A stretch of DNA of 64,000 nucleotides from Mycolicibacterium stellerae. Its GTDB lineage: Bacteria > Actinomycetota > Actinomycetes > Mycobacteriales > Mycobacteriaceae. Within the stretch, counting starts at the first letter, position 1. Each line of letters opens with the position of its first letter. Both the position numbers and the translations under genes were made by a program. Shown in pieces: positions 52,737 to 61,799 of this stretch. The notes beneath the pieces were generated by a model. That model was not told where the DNA came from. It saw nothing but the letters and a program-made list of their open reading frames with translations, and searched no databases. The stretch spans positions 36,363 through 100,362 of the forward strand of contig NZ_RARC01000024.1 of the NCBI RefSeq assembly GCF_003719305.1. Reading direction: 5' to 3'.

Positions 52737-53483
52737 TTACAGCAGAATTCTCGTCGGAACCGGCGCCAGTAGCGCCCTTTGCACACCCTTGGCCTGGCGG
52801 TAGCCGGCAAACGCACCGATAAGGGTGAACCCGGCGATGCCCACCGCGCCGGGCAGCGCCGCCGCGAGAATGTCCATGTTGGTCGCGGACCGCAGGTACT
52901 CCGCGTAGCCGGCCCTGAAGCCCGCTGGGATCTTCGTCGGCGGTCGAAGGGAATCGCCAGGCGCGAGCGGGCGACCCGGCCAAGGCGCGCTCGTCGAAGG
53001 GATCACCGGCAGGGCTCGCGGCGCCGGCGGGCCGTAGGCCGGTGCGGCAGGCGGCGCGATCAGCCCGGCCGCCTGCGGAACGGCGGCTGGCGGCAGCGCC
53101 GCGGGCGGGGACGCAGCGGGGATCGCCTCGACCAGCGGGGAGCCCATCATCGTCGCAGGCGCATACGCGGCAGAAACGATCGCAGGTGCGGGCGCCGTCT
53201 GCGCGACGGGGACGGCCGCAGGGCCCCTTGATCGGATCACGACACTGCGGGCGCTCGGCGCGGTGGAGACTGCGTCTAGGCGAGCCCGTCCGCCGTTGAC
53301 GGTCTTGGCTTTTCCTCCACCGCCAAGCAGGTCGATGCCCAGGACGTCGATTCCGCCGCCTCCACCGCCGACGCCGAGCAGATCTGCTTTAGCGACGGCA
53401 GTACCGACAAGCGACGGCCCGACAATCAGGGCAATGCAGGCGGTCACGCATCCGATCGCGCTTCGCGTCAGCGGCCTTTTCAT
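52737..53483 (-). CDS. Secreted Pro/Ala-rich protein with C-terminal membrane segment (paralogue A)
   Basis: A 248-aa protein starting at ATG 53483. The signal peptide (about 1-33) is followed by a Gly-rich patch, a long Ala/Pro-rich linker, and a conserved C-terminal ~60 residues. The latter contain FRAGYAEYLRSAT, a hydrophobic helix (AALPGAVGIAGFTLIGAFAG) and the basic end YRQAKGVQRALLAPVPTRILL. The same architecture and C-terminus occur in the upstream gene. It is probably an envelope protein anchored at both ends or by the C-terminal helix. Function is unknown. Confidence 0.72.
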   Translation of the reverse strand: MKRPLTRSAIGCVTACIALIVGPSLVGTAVAKADLLGVGGGGGGIDVLGIDLLGGGGKAKTVNGGRARLDAVSTAPSARSVVIRSRGPAAVPVAQTAPAPAIVSAAYAPATMMGSPLVEAIPAASPPAALPPAAVPQAAGLIAPPAAPAYGPPAPRALPVIPSTSAPWPGRPLAPGDSLRPPTKIPAGFRAGYAEYLRSATNMDILAAALPGAVGIAGFTLIGAFAGYRQAKGVQRALLAPVPTRILL

Positions 53484-53553
53484 TCTGCTCCCCACCCAAG
53501 AGACACAATGCCGGGCTTGGGTGCCCGCATTTCATCGAAATCAAACTACCTGC

Positions 53554-54393
53554 TCAGAGCAGGATGCTCGTGGGTACCGGAGCAAGCAGCGCGCGCCGCA
53601 GGGATTTGGCCTGCCGGTAGCCCGCGTACGCACCGACGAGGGTGAACCCCGCAATACCGGCCACGCCGGGCAGTGCCGCTGCGAAGAGGTCGCTGGTAGT
53701 CGCAGACCTCAGGTACTCCGCGTACCCGATCCGGTACCCGTCGGGCATCCGTGTTGCACCCGAATCATTCGGTGCCAGTGGGTCTTTCCCCTGTGGAGCC
53801 GATTGTGCCGGCGCAGGCGGTGCGGCGACCGCCGGCCGGCTCGCCGGTTCTGGTGCTTCCGGGGGCGGCGCGGCCAGCGCGACGATGGCGGGCGCCTGAG
53901 GCAGCGCAGGCGAAACGATCTCAGGCGCTGAGGCGGCCGGACTGGCCGACTGAGGGACACCACGGATCACGATGCTGCGCGTCACCGGCGCGGATGAAAC
54001 GCGTGGCAGATTTCCCGCCCGCACAGCGGCGTTGGTGAGCGGAAGGCCGCCACCGCCACCCCGACCGACGCTTCCAGGAATGTCGACCGCCTCGGAGGCG
54101 GCGACCCCGCGGGCATTCGCGTTCTCGGGAAGGCTGCCGACCTTGGCCGTCGGGGCCTCCGCGGTCGTCACTCCGGCAGTCGTTCGAGACGACTGTGCAC
54201 CGACGTCGGCCTCTGGCCGCGGGTGGTGCAGATCGGATTTCTTGTCGTCGCCGAATAGGTCGAAGATGTCGGGCCCGATCCCGAAGAGTCCTGCGTGTGC
54301 GACGGCGGTCCCCACAAAGCCCGGCCCGGCAGCCATTGCGCATGAAGCAACCGCGCAGCAGATTGCCACGTCTCGGACCCACCACCTGTCCAA
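53554..54393 (-). CDS. Secreted Pro/Ala-rich protein with C-terminal membrane segment (paralogue B)
   Basis: A 279-aa tandem paralogue of the next gene downstream. The TTG start at 54393 has a GGGGGG ribosome site. The signal peptide ends near GTAVAHA, a string shared with paralogue A (GTAVAKA). The middle is low-complexity Ala/Pro/Ser. RSIVIRG and the C-terminal block (GYRIGYAEYLRSATTSDL, then a Gly-rich helix and QAKSLRRALLAPVP) are conserved. About 45 of the final 60 residues match paralogue A, far more than the linkers, so selection acts on the C-terminus. Confidence 0.72.
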   Translation of the reverse strand: MDRWWVRDVAICCAVASCAMAAGPGFVGTAVAHAGLFGIGPDIFDLFGDDKKSDLHHPRPEADVGAQSSRTTAGVTTAEAPTAKVGSLPENANARGVAASEAVDIPGSVGRGGGGGLPLTNAAVRAGNLPRVSSAPVTRSIVIRGVPQSASPAASAPEIVSPALPQAPAIVALAAPPPEAPEPASRPAVAAPPAPAQSAPQGKDPLAPNDSGATRMPDGYRIGYAEYLRSATTSDLFAAALPGVAGIAGFTLVGAYAGYRQAKSLRRALLAPVPTSILL

Positions 54394-54444
54394 CCTTGCC
54401 CCCCAAGATCAGCGAACGGCAGGCTTAGACCTTACAACGTCACA

Positions 54445-55899
54445 CTAAATTGTCGCCTCTGTCACCGGTTCTGGCGCGCTGCCCTCCCCCCGACTCCTGC
54501 GCTCCCACTCGGCCATCACCTCGCTGGCAGTCGGCTTACTGAGCAAACTGCCGACGACGAACACCACGAGGCCCGATGCCAGCCCGACGTAGATCGGTTC
54601 GTTGGCGAAGATGTCGCCGACGGCAATCATGGTGGACAGTGTGGCAACCGTGCCGACCGCCATCGCGGCTATCGCGCCGATGTTGGTGCCGCGACGCCAG
54701 AGCAGTCCGCCGAGGATCGGGATCAACAGGCCGCCGACAAGAATGTCGTACGCCACGGTCAGCGCCGCGACGACGTCTTGCAGCAGGCATGCGATGACGA
54801 TCATCAGGATCCCGAAGACGGCTACGTAGATCCGGTTGCTGCGCACGTGGTCGTGTTCGCTTCCGGCTTCGATGTCGCGCTTGCGCAGCCGGGCGACGAT
54901 GTCCTGGCTGAAAACCGTCGCCGTGGCGATCAGCGCTCCGCTCGAGGTGGACATCACCGCGGCCAGCGCGGCCGCCAGCACCAGACCGGCCAGGATCGGC
55001 GGTAGCTGCATCTCGACGAATTCCGCGAACGCGTCGTCGCGTGCCTCCAACGCGGGCAGCAATACCTTGGCCGCCATCCCGATCACCGCACCGGCCACGG
55101 CGTACAGCAGGCAGTACACGCCGGCTGCGGTGCCCGCCCAGCGGGCCACGCCGGGGCTGCGTGCGGTGAACACCCGCTGCCAGATGTCTTGGCCGATAAG
55201 GAGTCCGAAGGTGTAGACGACGAAGTACGTCAGGATCGTTTGACCGCCGATCGAGGTGAACGACGTCGCGTCGACTGGCAGCTTGTCGGCCAGCCCGCTG
55301 ATTCCACCCGTCTTGTACAGGGCGACCGGCAGAAGGATGAAGAAGATGCCGATGGTCTTGATCACGAACTGGACGAAGTCGGTCAGCGTGATCGACCACA
55401 TTCCGCCGAGCACCGAGTAGATGACCACGACGCTCCCGCCGAGAACGATGGCGGGCACCCTACCGATGTCGAACAGCGCACTGAAGATCGTCGCGTACGC
55501 GATGGTCGAGGTCACCGACAGCATCAACGTGTAGCCGAACATGACCACGCCGGACAGCACCGAAGAGCCTGGCCCGTAACGAAGTTCGAGCATCTGGCTT
55601 ACGGTGTACACGCGCAGACGCTGGATCCGGCCCGCGAACAGCAGGCTCAGCAACAGAATGCCCGTGCCGATGGCGAACACCAACCACATGCCCGAGATGC
55701 CGTACTGGTAACCGAGACCGACGCCGCCGATGGTGGATGCGCCGCCGAGCACGATGGCAGCCATCGTGCCGGAGTAGAGCATCGGACCGAGTCGCCGACC
55801 GGCCACTAGGAAGTCGGATTGTGTTGTGGCTCTTCGCTTACCCCAGAACCCGAACGCGATCATGCCAACGAGATAGATGATGACGACAGCGATATCCAT
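54445..55899 (-). CDS. Sodium:solute symporter (SSS family)
   Basis: A 484-aa transporter with about 13 membrane helices. Family motifs are FLVAGRRLGP, the discontinuous helix GGASTIGGVGLGYQYG, and AAALAAVMSTSSGALIA with the sodium-site serines. The start is ATG 55899 with AAAGGA upstream. It is the last gene of an operon with a TPP enzyme and a ureohydrolase, so its substrate is probably a guanidino compound or related amine. Confidence 0.92.
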   Translation of the reverse strand: MDIAVVIIYLVGMIAFGFWGKRRATTQSDFLVAGRRLGPMLYSGTMAAIVLGGASTIGGVGLGYQYGISGMWLVFAIGTGILLLSLLFAGRIQRLRVYTVSQMLELRYGPGSSVLSGVVMFGYTLMLSVTSTIAYATIFSALFDIGRVPAIVLGGSVVVIYSVLGGMWSITLTDFVQFVIKTIGIFFILLPVALYKTGGISGLADKLPVDATSFTSIGGQTILTYFVVYTFGLLIGQDIWQRVFTARSPGVARWAGTAAGVYCLLYAVAGAVIGMAAKVLLPALEARDDAFAEFVEMQLPPILAGLVLAAALAAVMSTSSGALIATATVFSQDIVARLRKRDIEAGSEHDHVRSNRIYVAVFGILMIVIACLLQDVVAALTVAYDILVGGLLIPILGGLLWRRGTNIGAIAAMAVGTVATLSTMIAVGDIFANEPIYVGLASGLVVFVVGSLLSKPTASEVMAEWERRSRGEGSAPEPVTEATI

Positions 55900-55912
55900 G
55901 AGGGGGGTCCTT

Positions 55913-57490
55913 TCAGCGGATGTCGAAGTGAATGAGGGTCGGGCCGTCGGCGGCGAGCGCGGAACCGACGAGTTCGGACAGGTCTGCGGTCGAGGTGGTA
56001 CGGACGCCGTTGGCGCCCATCGCGACGGCGAGGGCCGCCAGGTCCGGCGTGTGCAGCTTGACCCCGATCGGCGGGATCCCGCGGGCCGCCTCCTGATCCT
56101 GGATCTCCCGATAACCGCCGCTATCCACAACGACTATCGGTACCGAAAGGCCCTGTTCCACAAGCGTTGTCAGCTCTTGCACCGAGAACATCAGTGCACC
56201 GTCACCGAGCAGGACGGCGACCGGTGCGCCTGGCTGTCCGACCGCGGCTCCCAGCCCGGCAGGAAGTCCGTAGCCGAGGGTGGCGAACCCTGGGCAGTAG
56301 CAGAACCGCCGCGGAGCGGGCAGATCGAAGTAGTGCACGGAGCCGAAATAGGTGACCTGTGAGCTGTCGCCGGCCAGCACGCCGTCGGCGGGAAGTGCCG
56401 CGCGGACCGCGGCGTTGATCTCAGCGTATGGGCCGGCATCGACGGCCGCCTCGTCCCGACACGCGGTTCGCAGTATCGCTGCACGCTGTTCTCCCCCAGC
56501 CGGTTTCGCAGGCAGCGCCTCGAGCAGCGCGCTCAGCGTGGTGGCGGCGTCGCCGAGCAGCGCGTGGTCGGCGGGGCAGTTCTTGTTGAGTTGGGCCGGG
56601 TCGATATCGCAACGGATGACCTTCCGTCCGCGGATCTGGCCCTCCCACAGGTCGGAGTCGCCGAGCTCGGTGCCGATCACAAGAAGCGCGTCGCTGTCGG
56701 CCGCGGCTTTCTGCAGCGCACGAAGCCGTACCGACGCGCCGACCGACAGCGGGTGTGCCTCGTCGACCGTGCCCTTGCCGTTGACGGTGGTGGCCACCGG
56801 CGCGCCCACCGCCTCGGCGAGGGCCGTCAACCCGGCCTGCGCGTCGACGGCGCCGCCACCGGCGATGATGAGCGGCAACTCGGCTGAGCCGAGCAGTTCG
56901 GCGGCGCGGCGCACGGCGTCGCGCTCGGGTATAGGCGGGGCGACCGCCGCCGCGATCCGCGGCTCACCGCCCCAGGCCTGCTCGAGCACGTCGACCGGAA
57001 TCTCGATGTGGACCGGTCGGGGACGCCGCCCGGTGAAACCGCTGAACGCCTCGGTCACCGCCGATGCCGCTTCGTCGGCGGTGCGCACCCGAAGGCTCCA
57101 TGACACCAGTTGGTCCATTGCGCCGCTGACGTTCTTCGCTTCGTGCAGCTGACCCAGGTCGCGGCCCTCGGTACCCGTAGGCATACCGGAGGACAGCAGC
57201 AGTACCGGCTGGGATTCGGCATATGCGGTGGCGGCCGCCGTCATTGCGTTGGTAAGACCGGGCCCGCTGGTCGTGACCACGACGCCGGGCCGCCCGCTGA
57301 CGCGGGCATATGCCTCCGCCGCATAGCCTGCGCCCTGCTCGTGGCGGGGCGTAATAGCCCGGACGCCATGATCATCGAAGTGCCGGTACAGCTCGAGGTT
57401 GTGAGTGCCTGGGATACCGAAGAGTGTGTCCACACCGTGTGCGGCAAGCGTTTCGACGACGGCTGCGCCGCCGTTGCGGTAGTCGGTCAT
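55913..57490 (-). CDS. Thiamine-diphosphate-dependent enzyme, acetolactate synthase-like
   Basis: A 525-aa protein with the three domains of the ThDP decarboxylase/carboligase family. Glu51 in RHEQGAGYAAEAYAR is the cofactor-activating glutamate; GDGALMFSVQELTTL starts the metal site at Asp430. The Asn expected 27 residues later is Ser457 (VVVDSGGY), an unusual change in the Mg ligand. Coupling with a ureohydrolase suggests a 2-keto acid decarboxylase such as 2-ketoarginine decarboxylase (AruI), though acetolactate-type chemistry is not excluded. Confidence 0.82.
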   Translation of the reverse strand: MTDYRNGGAAVVETLAAHGVDTLFGIPGTHNLELYRHFDDHGVRAITPRHEQGAGYAAEAYARVSGRPGVVVTTSGPGLTNAMTAAATAYAESQPVLLLSSGMPTGTEGRDLGQLHEAKNVSGAMDQLVSWSLRVRTADEAASAVTEAFSGFTGRRPRPVHIEIPVDVLEQAWGGEPRIAAAVAPPIPERDAVRRAAELLGSAELPLIIAGGGAVDAQAGLTALAEAVGAPVATTVNGKGTVDEAHPLSVGASVRLRALQKAAADSDALLVIGTELGDSDLWEGQIRGRKVIRCDIDPAQLNKNCPADHALLGDAATTLSALLEALPAKPAGGEQRAAILRTACRDEAAVDAGPYAEINAAVRAALPADGVLAGDSSQVTYFGSVHYFDLPAPRRFCYCPGFATLGYGLPAGLGAAVGQPGAPVAVLLGDGALMFSVQELTTLVEQGLSVPIVVVDSGGYREIQDQEAARGIPPIGVKLHTPDLAALAVAMGANGVRTTSTADLSELVGSALAADGPTLIHFDIR

Positions 57491-58437
57491 GAACCGGCCG
57501 CCAGCACGGACAGGAGTTCGTAGGCGACGTGTGCTGCAGCGATCCCGGTGATCTCGGCGTGGTCGTATGCCGGTGCGACCTCCACAATGTCGGCCCCAAC
57601 CACGTTCACACCCACCAGGTTTCGCAGGCAGTGCAGCAGTTCACGGCTGGTCATACCGCCGGCTTCCGGGGTTCCGGTTCCCGGCGCGTGCGCCGGATCG
57701 AGTACGTCGATGTCGATCGAGATGTACACCGGCGCCTCACCGAGGCGGGCGCGCATCCGCTCGATGACCGTGGCAAGGCCGTCGATCTGGAAGTCGTCGG
57801 AGCCGATCACCTGGAAGCCGAGCACACGGTCGTCGGAGAGGTCGCTCGGCGCGTACAGCGGGCCGCGAATGCCAACGTGCAGGCAGTGTTCGGGGTCGAG
57901 CAGGCCTTCTTCGCTCGCCCTGCGGAACGGGGTGCCGTGGGTGAACGGCGCGCCGAAGTAGGTATCCCAGGTGTCCAGGTGAGCGTCGAAGTGCAGTACC
58001 GAAATCGGCCCGTGGTCGCGATGCAGCGACCGCAGTAGCGGCAGCGCGATGGTGTGGTCCCCGCCCAGGGTGATCAGCTTGGTACCGCCGTCGCGCAACT
58101 CGTCGGAGGCCCGCTCGATTGTGGTGATCGCTTCCGCGATATCGAACGGGTTCACGGCGATGTCGCCTGCGTCGGCGACCTGGTGCACCGCGAAGGGCTC
58201 GACGTCGAGGCGGGGGTGGTAGGTGCGCAGCAGTTTGGACGCCGCGCGGATGTGCGCGGGCCCGAACCGCGCACCCGGTCGGTAAGAGACGCCGGAGTCG
58301 AACGGGATGCCGACGACGGCGACGTCGGTGTGGGTCACCTGGTCGGTCCGCGGCAGGCGCGCGAAGGTGGGCGGACCGGCGTACCGCGGCACCTTGGTGG
58401 CATCGACGGGACCGATGGGCTGGTGTGACGACGTCAT
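57487..58437 (-). CDS. Ureohydrolase (agmatinase / guanidinobutyrase family)
   Basis: A 316-aa binuclear manganese enzyme that releases urea from a guanidino compound. Metal ligands are His128 (GGDHT), Asp151, His153 and Asp155 (FDAHLD) and Asp242 and Asp244 (SIDIDVLDP). Substrate may be agmatine, 4-guanidinobutyrate or 3-guanidinopropionate; sequence alone does not decide. The start is ATG 58437. It overlaps the ThDP enzyme gene by 4 bp and is divergent from the PucR regulator. Confidence 0.9.
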   Translation of the reverse strand: MTSSHQPIGPVDATKVPRYAGPPTFARLPRTDQVTHTDVAVVGIPFDSGVSYRPGARFGPAHIRAASKLLRTYHPRLDVEPFAVHQVADAGDIAVNPFDIAEAITTIERASDELRDGGTKLITLGGDHTIALPLLRSLHRDHGPISVLHFDAHLDTWDTYFGAPFTHGTPFRRASEEGLLDPEHCLHVGIRGPLYAPSDLSDDRVLGFQVIGSDDFQIDGLATVIERMRARLGEAPVYISIDIDVLDPAHAPGTGTPEAGGMTSRELLHCLRNLVGVNVVGADIVEVAPAYDHAEITGIAAAHVAYELLSVLAAGS

Positions 58438-58514
58438 GCCCGAACAGCCTTCCGAGATGGCGGCCACACCGACATCGACGATTTGTAGATATTCGTGGCA
58501 ATCGGTTGGACGAT

Positions 58515-60029
58515 ATGTCGATGCTCACCGTGTCCGAGCTGCTCGCCGACGCATCCCTTGGCCTCGAGCTGGTCGCCGGCCGCCGCGCCGCCGACCGTGA
58601 GATCGAGGCGGCCGCGGTGTCCGAGCTGTCTCATCCCGGGCCGTGGCTGCAGGGCGGCGAGCTGTTGCTCACGATCGGTTTGCTCTTGCCTGACACCGTC
58701 GACGGCTGCCGGGCCTACATCAGCGAGCTTCATGACGCCGGTGTGCGGGCGGTCGGACTTGGGCTGGGCGCCCAACTGCCCCACCAGCGGGCACCGGACC
58801 GGCTCATCGTCGCCGCCGACGGGCATGAAATGCCACTGCTGACGGTGCCCGACGAGGTGCCCTTCATCGCGGTCACCAAGGCGGTTTTCGCGTACCGGGC
58901 GCGCGCCGAACGCCAAGTCTTGGAACGCACGCTGCAGACGCAGCGCGCGCTCACCGCCGCCGCCGTCAGCCCCGGCGGCCTGCTGGGAATCCTCAACGCG
59001 CACCGCGACGCAACGGGCCGTTCGGGTGTCATCGTCGATCAGCTGGGCCGGGTGCTTGCGCAAACCGACGCCGACGGCGGTCGTCTGGTGGAGCGGATGT
59101 CAGGCCTGCTCGCGTCGGTCCGAGACCACGGTCTGACTGCCGCGGCCGCCGACATCGGCGAAGGCCGCCGCCGCGAGTTGCACGCACTCGGCGCTCAGCG
59201 GCTTCGGGCGTGGTTGCTGATCGACGGTCCGGCGGAAGTGCCTGCCGCCGAACAGATCACCGGCGATTTGGTCTCGCTGTTGTCCCTGGAGTTGGAACGC
59301 CGACACGGGCTCGGCAGCGCACAACGCCGCGAACGCGCGCAGGTGCTCGACAGATTGGCCAGGGGCACGGTCGACGACACGGTTGCGGCCCGCTGGCTGG
59401 CATCGCTCGGCTTGAAGGACGCCGATCAGCGGGCCGCGGCGATCGCCGCCCCCGACGACGCAGAGGATCTCGCCGCCGATCTGCTCACCATCCTGCGGGA
59501 CGCCCTCGTCCGGGTGGTCGGCAACGTCGTCGAAGTCACGGTGCCGCTGGCGACCGATCTGCCTTCCGCGCTGGCCACGCTGGCGCCGGGCAGGGCGGCC
59601 GGCATCGGCATCGGGGTGCGGCCCGGCGCCGTTGCGGTGTCGCTGCGGCAAGCCCGCTCGGCTTTGCCCGCGAGCCGGGTGCAGGGTCGGCATCTGCACG
59701 CCGAAGAAATCGCCAGCAGCCGAATGTTGCTTGGTGCCGTCGGCCCGGAAGCTCTTCAGGCCTACACCGATGCGGTGCTCGGCCCGCTGGACGCCAGCGA
59801 CCGGGCCACCGAACTGCTGCGCGCGCTCACCGCGTTCCTGGAACACAACGGCCACTGGGCGGCGGCAGCCAACGCGCTGCGCGTGCACAGGCACACCATG
59901 GCGAACCGGGTCGAGGCCGTCGAGCGGCTGACCGGCAGGCGAATGGAATCGGCGCAGGACCGTCACGAGCTCTGGCTTGCGCTGCGCGCTCGTGAGATAG
60001 CCAGGCTTTCTGCGGACCCGGCGAAGTAG
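58515..60029 (+). CDS. PucR family transcriptional regulator
   Basis: A 504-aa regulator. The N-terminal PucR ligand domain (about 1-125) has LTVSELLADASLGLELVAGR and SELSHPGPWLQGGELLLTIG. The C-terminal HTH_30 (about 440-500) has the typical LRVHRHTMANRVEAVERLTG. PucR-type proteins control purine, GABA and amine catabolism. It is divergent from the ureohydrolase operon with a 77-bp shared region, so it is the probable local regulator. The start is ATG 58515. Confidence 0.92.
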   Translation: MSMLTVSELLADASLGLELVAGRRAADREIEAAAVSELSHPGPWLQGGELLLTIGLLLPDTVDGCRAYISELHDAGVRAVGLGLGAQLPHQRAPDRLIVAADGHEMPLLTVPDEVPFIAVTKAVFAYRARAERQVLERTLQTQRALTAAAVSPGGLLGILNAHRDATGRSGVIVDQLGRVLAQTDADGGRLVERMSGLLASVRDHGLTAAAADIGEGRRRELHALGAQRLRAWLLIDGPAEVPAAEQITGDLVSLLSLELERRHGLGSAQRRERAQVLDRLARGTVDDTVAARWLASLGLKDADQRAAAIAAPDDAEDLAADLLTILRDALVRVVGNVVEVTVPLATDLPSALATLAPGRAAGIGIGVRPGAVAVSLRQARSALPASRVQGRHLHAEEIASSRMLLGAVGPEALQAYTDAVLGPLDASDRATELLRALTAFLEHNGHWAAAANALRVHRHTMANRVEAVERLTGRRMESAQDRHELWLALRAREIARLSADPAK

Positions 60030-60032
60030 GCT
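60027..60032 (+). promoter_or_regulatory. -10 element of the cyclase gene inside the pucR stop codon
   Basis: TAGGCT begins with the TAG stop of pucR and lies 6 nt before ATG 60039. The cyclase is therefore likely to be leaderless and independently transcribed. Confidence 0.5.
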
Positions 60033-60038
60033 CGTGCC

Positions 60039-61346
60039 ATGACGCGCAGGGCGCGGTCGGTATGTATGCCCGAGCTGGCCATGGCTAACGCGGTGCCGGC
60101 CCGAACTCAGCACTACGCCGAGAGCGTGGCCAGTCGCTTCCGGGTTCTCAAGATCGCGGCGTGGATCGGCGCCGTGATCAGTGTGGCGTTCGGGATCTTC
60201 CAGCTGACGCTCGGCGGCAACCTCTGGTGGATCGGGCTGCTCAACCTCGCGTTCGCTGGGGTTTTCGTCGCGGTTCCGCTGCTGTATCGGTTCGGCGAGC
60301 TGATCGCGCCACTGACGTTCTTCGTGGCCGCGTACAGCCTTGTCGGGTACGTCTGCTACACCATCGGGACGAATTCCGGCCTGCAGTTCTACTTCCTGGT
60401 TGCGGCAACTCTCGTTCTCCTCGTGCTCGGAATCGAGCGCGTCGTGCTGGCGTCGACGATCGTGGCGATGGGGGTGGCCGGATCGATCGCACTCGAGCTG
60501 CTCGTTCCCGACGACAGGAATCTCGGCCCGCCGTGGATGCTCACCGTCGGCTTCATCTTCTCCGTCATCGGCTCGGCGGTCATGGTGGTGGCAACGGTTT
60601 GGTATGCGATGCGCGAGATCGACCGCGCCGAAAAGGCGATGGAGGCCGAGTATCAGCGATCCGAGGCGCTGCTGGCAAACATCCTGCCCGCGTCCATCGC
60701 GAACAGGCTCAAGGATCCGGCGCGCGACATCATCGCCGACAAATATGACGACGCCTCGATCCTCTTCGCCGATATCGCCGGATATACCAAGCGGGCCAGC
60801 GATATGACGCCCACCGAGCTGGTCCGGTTCCTGGACACCCTCTACACCGACCTCGACGCGCTGGTCGACACCCACGGTCTGGAGAAGATCAAGACCAGCG
60901 GCGACTCGTACATGGTGGTCAGCGGTGTGCCGACGCCCCGTGCCGACCACGTCCATGCCATTGCCTGCCTAGCCCTGGACATCACCGAAGCGGTCGCCGA
61001 CCTGACGGATCCGCAGGGCCGCGCGGTGCCGTTGCGCATCGGGCTGGCGTCCGGACCCGTCGTCGCCGGTGTCGTCGGCGCGCGCAAGTTCTTCTATGAC
61101 GTCTGGGGCGACGCGGTCAACGTCGCGTCACGGATGGAGTCCACCGACGTCGAGGGTCGAATCCAGGTGCCCCAAGCGATGTACGAGCGGCTCAAGGACG
61201 GCTATGTGCTCGAGGAACGCGGCGACGTCGTCGTCAAGGGCAAGGGCCTGATACATACCTGGTATCTGGTTGGCAGGCGCAATGGCGACGGGCCGCACGA
61301 CACCCAACTGCAGTCGATCAGCGGTCCGACAGCTCAATCGGTTTGA
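60039..61346 (+). CDS. cya: Class III adenylate cyclase with six-helix membrane domain (Rv1625c-type)
   Basis: A 435-aa protein. Residues ~35-190 form six membrane helices, as in one half of a mammalian adenylyl cyclase; a linker helix and a cyclase homology domain follow. Active-site residues are complete: metal Asp245 (FADIAGYT) and Asp289 (SGDSYM), substrate-defining Lys285 and Asp358 (WGDAVN), and transition-state Arg365 (NVASRM). A homodimer would therefore have two working sites making cAMP. The universal stress protein in this window belongs to a cAMP-binding type. ATG 60039 fits the leaderless promoter. Confidence 0.95.
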   Translation: MTRRARSVCMPELAMANAVPARTQHYAESVASRFRVLKIAAWIGAVISVAFGIFQLTLGGNLWWIGLLNLAFAGVFVAVPLLYRFGELIAPLTFFVAAYSLVGYVCYTIGTNSGLQFYFLVAATLVLLVLGIERVVLASTIVAMGVAGSIALELLVPDDRNLGPPWMLTVGFIFSVIGSAVMVVATVWYAMREIDRAEKAMEAEYQRSEALLANILPASIANRLKDPARDIIADKYDDASILFADIAGYTKRASDMTPTELVRFLDTLYTDLDALVDTHGLEKIKTSGDSYMVVSGVPTPRADHVHAIACLALDITEAVADLTDPQGRAVPLRIGLASGPVVAGVVGARKFFYDVWGDAVNVASRMESTDVEGRIQVPQAMYERLKDGYVLEERGDVVVKGKGLIHTWYLVGRRNGDGPHDTQLQSISGPTAQSV

Positions 61347-61770
61347 GCCGCTGAGCCAGAGCGCCGAGCCGCCACAACGACTCTCGGTTCCGTGGCCACG
61401 CGGCGAGGTCCGACAACCGACTCGGCAGGACGGCGCCGGGGCCGCTTACCGGGTACTCCTCCATCACCACGCGACAACCGTCGGGAATGTCACTGAGCCG
61501 CAATATAACCCGGGCCCCACCGAACAGCCCACCCTTTGCGTGCAACACCAGCTTCTCCAGCGGCACGCTCTCTTCCACCACCGTCTCGTCGTCGATCACG
61601 AGCGGCCAGACGCCGATCGAGTGGCGAATGGTCGCCCCCGGTGCGGGCCAGGTCGGATCGACCGCCCGCATCCTGCTGTTGCCGACGACCCATTGGGAGT
61701 AGGTCCAGCCGTCGGCGATGATGTCCCACACCTGCCGGCGGGACGCGCGAATGTCTCTTGTCACTGTCAC
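61318..61770 (-). CDS. SRPBCC superfamily protein
   Basis: A 150-aa START/Bet v1-like protein: SRRQVWDIIADGWTYSQWVVG at the N-terminus, a beta sheet core, and a C-terminal helix ending LAQRLKPIELSDR. These proteins bind hydrophobic ligands; some are cyclases. GTG 61770 is the start. The 3' end overlaps the convergent cyclase gene by 29 bp. The specific ligand is unknown. Confidence 0.85.
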   Translation of the reverse strand: MTVTRDIRASRRQVWDIIADGWTYSQWVVGNSRMRAVDPTWPAPGATIRHSIGVWPLVIDDETVVEESVPLEKLVLHAKGGLFGGARVILRLSDIPDGCRVVMEEYPVSGPGAVLPSRLSDLAAWPRNRESLWRLGALAQRLKPIELSDR

Positions 61771-61799
61771 GACGCGTGGAGTACCCGCTTCGCCGGTGC

